23,724 nt of DNA from Defluviitaleaceae bacterium (lineage in GTDB: Bacteria; Bacillota; Clostridia; Lachnospirales; WQUN01): the NCBI GenBank assembly GCA_009783525.1, contig WRDG01000005.1:1-23724 (forward strand), in the 5' to 3' direction. The stretch's first letter is position 1, and each line of letters starts with the position of its first letter. The notes beneath the pieces were generated by a model, which worked only from the letters and a program-made list of their open reading frames with translations, did not search any database and was not told where the DNA came from. Both the position numbers and the translations under genes were made by a program. This document shows, in pieces, positions 21,538 to 23,724 of this stretch.

Positions 21538-23724
21538 GGTTTATCCTTATAATTGGCTGTGTATTCTTCCCATGTGATCATTACCTTGCGCGGCTTAGCG
21601 CCGTTGTCCGGCCCGACGATTCCCCGCGTCTCGAGCTCTTCCATAAGGCGTGCAGCGCGGTTGTATCCGATGCGGAACTGCCGCTGCAGCATGCTCGTGG
21701 AAGCCTTGCCCTTTTCAACCAAAAATTCTACCGCTTCCGAAAAAAATTCGTCTAAGTCTTCGTCGCCTGTAATTGCCGCGCCGCCCGGCGCGGTTATTTT
21801 CGTGATCATTTCGGGCGTGTAGTCCGCGGTCGCCTGTTCTTTTAAATATGTCACCAATTTTTCCACTTCGGGGTCGCTTATATAACCGCCTTGCAAACGC
21901 ACGGGCTTGTTTTTGTCCATCGGTAAAAACAACATGTCGCCCTTGCCGAGCAATTTTTCTGCTCCGTAGCCGTCGAGCACCACCCGCGAATCTACTCCGG
22001 ACGAAACGGCGAACGCCAATCTCGAGGGAATGTTCGCTTTGATGAGACCGGTTATAACATCCACAGACGGCCGCTGCGTTGCCACGATCAAATGGATGCC
22101 CGCCGCCCGCGCCTTTTGCGCAAGGCGGCATATCGCTTCCTCTACCTCGCCCTTGCAAACCATCATAAGATCCGCGAGCTCGTCTATTATTATTACTATC
22201 TGCGGCATGTACGGATTTTCGCCGGTTGAGTTGTAGCTTTTTATTTCTCTTGCGCCGCTTTCCGCAAACATATTGTAGCGGTTGTCCATTTCCGCCACCG
22301 CCCACTGCAGAGCGCCGGATGCTTTTTTGGGGTCGGTGACCACGGGTATCAAAAGATGCGGGATGCCGTTAAAGACAGAAAGCTCCACAACCTTTGGGTC
22401 GATCATAAGCAGCTTTACTTCATCGGGCCGCGCTTTAAACAAAATGCTTGCGATCAATGTGTTGATGCACACGCTTTTGCCGGAACCCGTCGCGCCCGCT
22501 ATAAGAAGATGCGGCATGCGCGCTATGTCCGCGACCACCGGGTCGCCTGCGATGTCCTTGCCTACTGCAAACGCAAGCTTGGACGGAAATTTTTCGAACA
22601 GCTCCGTGTCAAGGATTTCACGCAAAAAAACCGGCTGCGGGTCTTTGTTGGGTATCTCTATACCCACCGCGGACTTGCCGGGTATCGGCGCTTCGATGCG
22701 GATGCCCTGCGCCGCGAGACTCAACGCCAAATCGTTTGAGAGGTTGGCTATGGTCGCAACCTTAACGCCGGGGCCGGGAGCCATGTCGTAGCGCGTGACT
22801 GTGGGGCCCACGCTCACTTCGATAACCTTCGCTTCGACCTTGAAACTTTTAAGTGTCTCTTCCAGTATCCGCGAATTTTCGTCTATCTGATCGATCATGC
22901 CCGTCATGTTTACAGGGGGCGATGTCTTTAGCAGTTCGACGGGCGGCAGTTCGTAATTTTCATACAGCTGCTCTTCGTTTGCTTCGCGTTCGATGTTGTC
23001 CGCGCCGTTTTTTTCGTCGTTAAAATCGATGTCGTTGTTTAAAATTCTTACTAATGCGTCGTCGATATTTTCATCGTCATTGTTATCGTCATAGTCATCG
23101 TCGGAACCGTCTTTGCATACGCCGCGCGCGTCTTCCGCCTCCGTGTCCGCCATTCCGCGGATTATCGGGCGAGGCCCGCCCCTGCGTTTTTCAAACGAAC
23201 TGTCGCCGCCGTCTTTTTCGTTGTCTTCGTTTTTATTTTTTTCGTCTTTATTATTTGCGTCGCCGCCTACGGACAATATGCCGCCGGCTTCTTCGCCGTC
23301 GTCGTCTATGTCAAAGATGGACGCTTTTTTTTGCCTCGCCTGAGCTTTTTGGACGCGGGTCGGCAGCGGTTTGAGCTTGGCGCCGCCCCGCGGCAGGTCG
23401 CTTGGATCGCCTTCGCCGTTATCCTTGGCTTCGAACGCGCCTTGAAGCGCCGTGCGGGATTTTTTCCAAACCCTGCGGATCGCCTTGACCAGCGAACGTC
23501 CCGTGAGCAGCATGAGCATGACCGTCATTGCGGTTATCAGCATGATGCCCGCGCCAACCGTTCCCAAAAGCGTACGCAGCGCGTCGCCGAGCATCCCGCC
23601 CAATACGCCGCCGTGCCTTACGCCCTCGGCCGTATAAAGCCCCGCCAAATAATCCGTAAAAAAATTTCCGACGCTTTCGGGGCGCTCGGTAAATAAATTC
23701 ACGAACCCTATGAAGCACCAAAAC
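21534..23724 (-). CDS. ftsK: DNA translocase FtsK/SpoIIIE, N-terminus outside the window
   Basis: This ATP-driven motor pumps chromosomal DNA through the division or sporulation septum. The frame is open to the window edge: seven more codons precede the GTG at 23700-23702, so that GTG is probably an internal Val and the first membrane helices are missing. About 729 residues are visible. A membrane segment lies at about 44-67 (numbered from that GTG), then a long acidic linker (about 90-255), the alpha domain, the motor with Walker A GATGSGKS (403-410) and Walker B IIIDELADL (504-512), and the gamma winged helix (about 649-712, with QRQFRIGYNRAARLMEELE) that reads the orienting DNA sequence. 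Whether this is SpoIIIE or a vegetative FtsK cannot be decided. The stop overlaps the rimO start. Confidence 0.97.
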   Translation of the reverse strand, partial: FWCFIGFVNLFTERPESVGNFFTDYLAGLYTAEGVRHGGVLGGMLGDALRTLLGTVGAGIMLITAMTVMLMLLTGRSLVKAIRRVWKKSRTALQGAFEAKDNGEGDPSDLPRGGAKLKPLPTRVQKAQARQKKASIFDIDDDGEEAGGILSVGGDANNKDEKNKNEDNEKDGGDSSFEKRRGGPRPIIRGMADTEAEDARGVCKDGSDDDYDDNNDDENIDDALVRILNNDIDFNDEKNGADNIEREANEEQLYENYELPPVELLKTSPPVNMTGMIDQIDENSRILEETLKSFKVEAKVIEVSVGPTVTRYDMAPGPGVKVATIANLSNDLALSLAAQGIRIEAPIPGKSAVGIEIPNKDPQPVFLREILDTELFEKFPSKLAFAVGKDIAGDPVVADIARMPHLLIAGATGSGKSVCINTLIASILFKARPDEVKLLMIDPKVVELSVFNGIPHLLIPVVTDPKKASGALQWAVAEMDNRYNMFAESGAREIKSYNSTGENPYMPQIVIIIDELADLMMVCKGEVEEAICRLAQKARAAGIHLIVATQRPSVDVITGLIKANIPSRLAFAVSSGVDSRVVLDGYGAEKLLGKGDMLFLPMDKNKPVRLQGGYISDPEVEKLVTYLKEQATADYTPEMITKITAPGGAAITGDEDLDEFFSEAVEFLVEKGKASTSMLQRQFRIGYNRAARLMEELETRGIVGPDNGAKPRKVMITWEEYTANYKDKP

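Noticed and set aside
23700..23702. GTG start codon for ftsK
   Set aside because: The frame continues open to the window edge, and membrane helices expected before this point would be lost, so the protein more likely starts outside the window.

Overview
The window reads as a chromosomal segment of a Gram-positive anaerobe of the Clostridia type (Bacillota). The evidence is a RecU-type Holliday junction resolvase, a SpoIIIE/FtsK motor, strong GGAGG-type ribosome sites, frequent TTG starts, a sortase-type surface protein with CnaB-like domains, and a GHTW-type cysteine repeat protein of a kind I associate with gut Clostridia. The DNA is moderately G+C rich but has many A or T runs. No phage, transposon, CRISPR, tRNA or rRNA is visible. 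Genus cannot be fixed from the sequence alone.

Layout. (1) 1-1002, plus: the 3' end of a secreted or surface-type protein built from eight near-identical 78-bp repeats, closed by a strong bidirectional terminator at 1018-1045. (2) 1044-2534, minus: recU and a QueG-like iron-sulfur protein, transcribed leftward from a short intergenic region (2535-2715). That region carries three head-to-tail perfect DnaA-box-like 9-mers and a palindromic divergent -10 element. (3) 2716-5622, plus: a four-gene operon with 2-bp gaps or ATGA overlaps, encoding a C-terminal J-domain protein, a DUF1189-like membrane protein, a hydroxypyruvate-isomerase-family TIM barrel and a PfkB/1-phosphofructokinase-family sugar kinase. 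(4) 5619-6560, minus: a uroporphyrinogen-decarboxylase-superfamily protein with a methyltransferase-like His-X-Cys...Cys zinc pattern, convergent with the operon and sharing its TTAA stop site. (5) 6741-7598, plus: a SAM-dependent methyltransferase. (6) 7646-23724, minus: one long run of nine genes in the order ftsK/spoIIIE (5' end outside the window) - rimO - pgsA - cinA - recA - pth - mfd - HD hydrolase - giant VWA/CnaB surface protein.

How they fit together. The large minus-strand run joins chromosome segregation, ribosomal protein modification, phospholipid synthesis and DNA repair, with most neighbours overlapping or within about 35 bp. Its last gene is an accessory-looking 1556-residue adhesin following 26 bp after a housekeeping gene. 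The plus-strand operon probably pairs an isomerase with a kinase for an unidentified sugar. The features most worth following are the triple DnaA-box cluster at 2622-2654, the mosaic cysteine repeats at 1-624, and the isomerase/kinase/UroD-like group. No stretch longer than about 180 bases lacks a gene.
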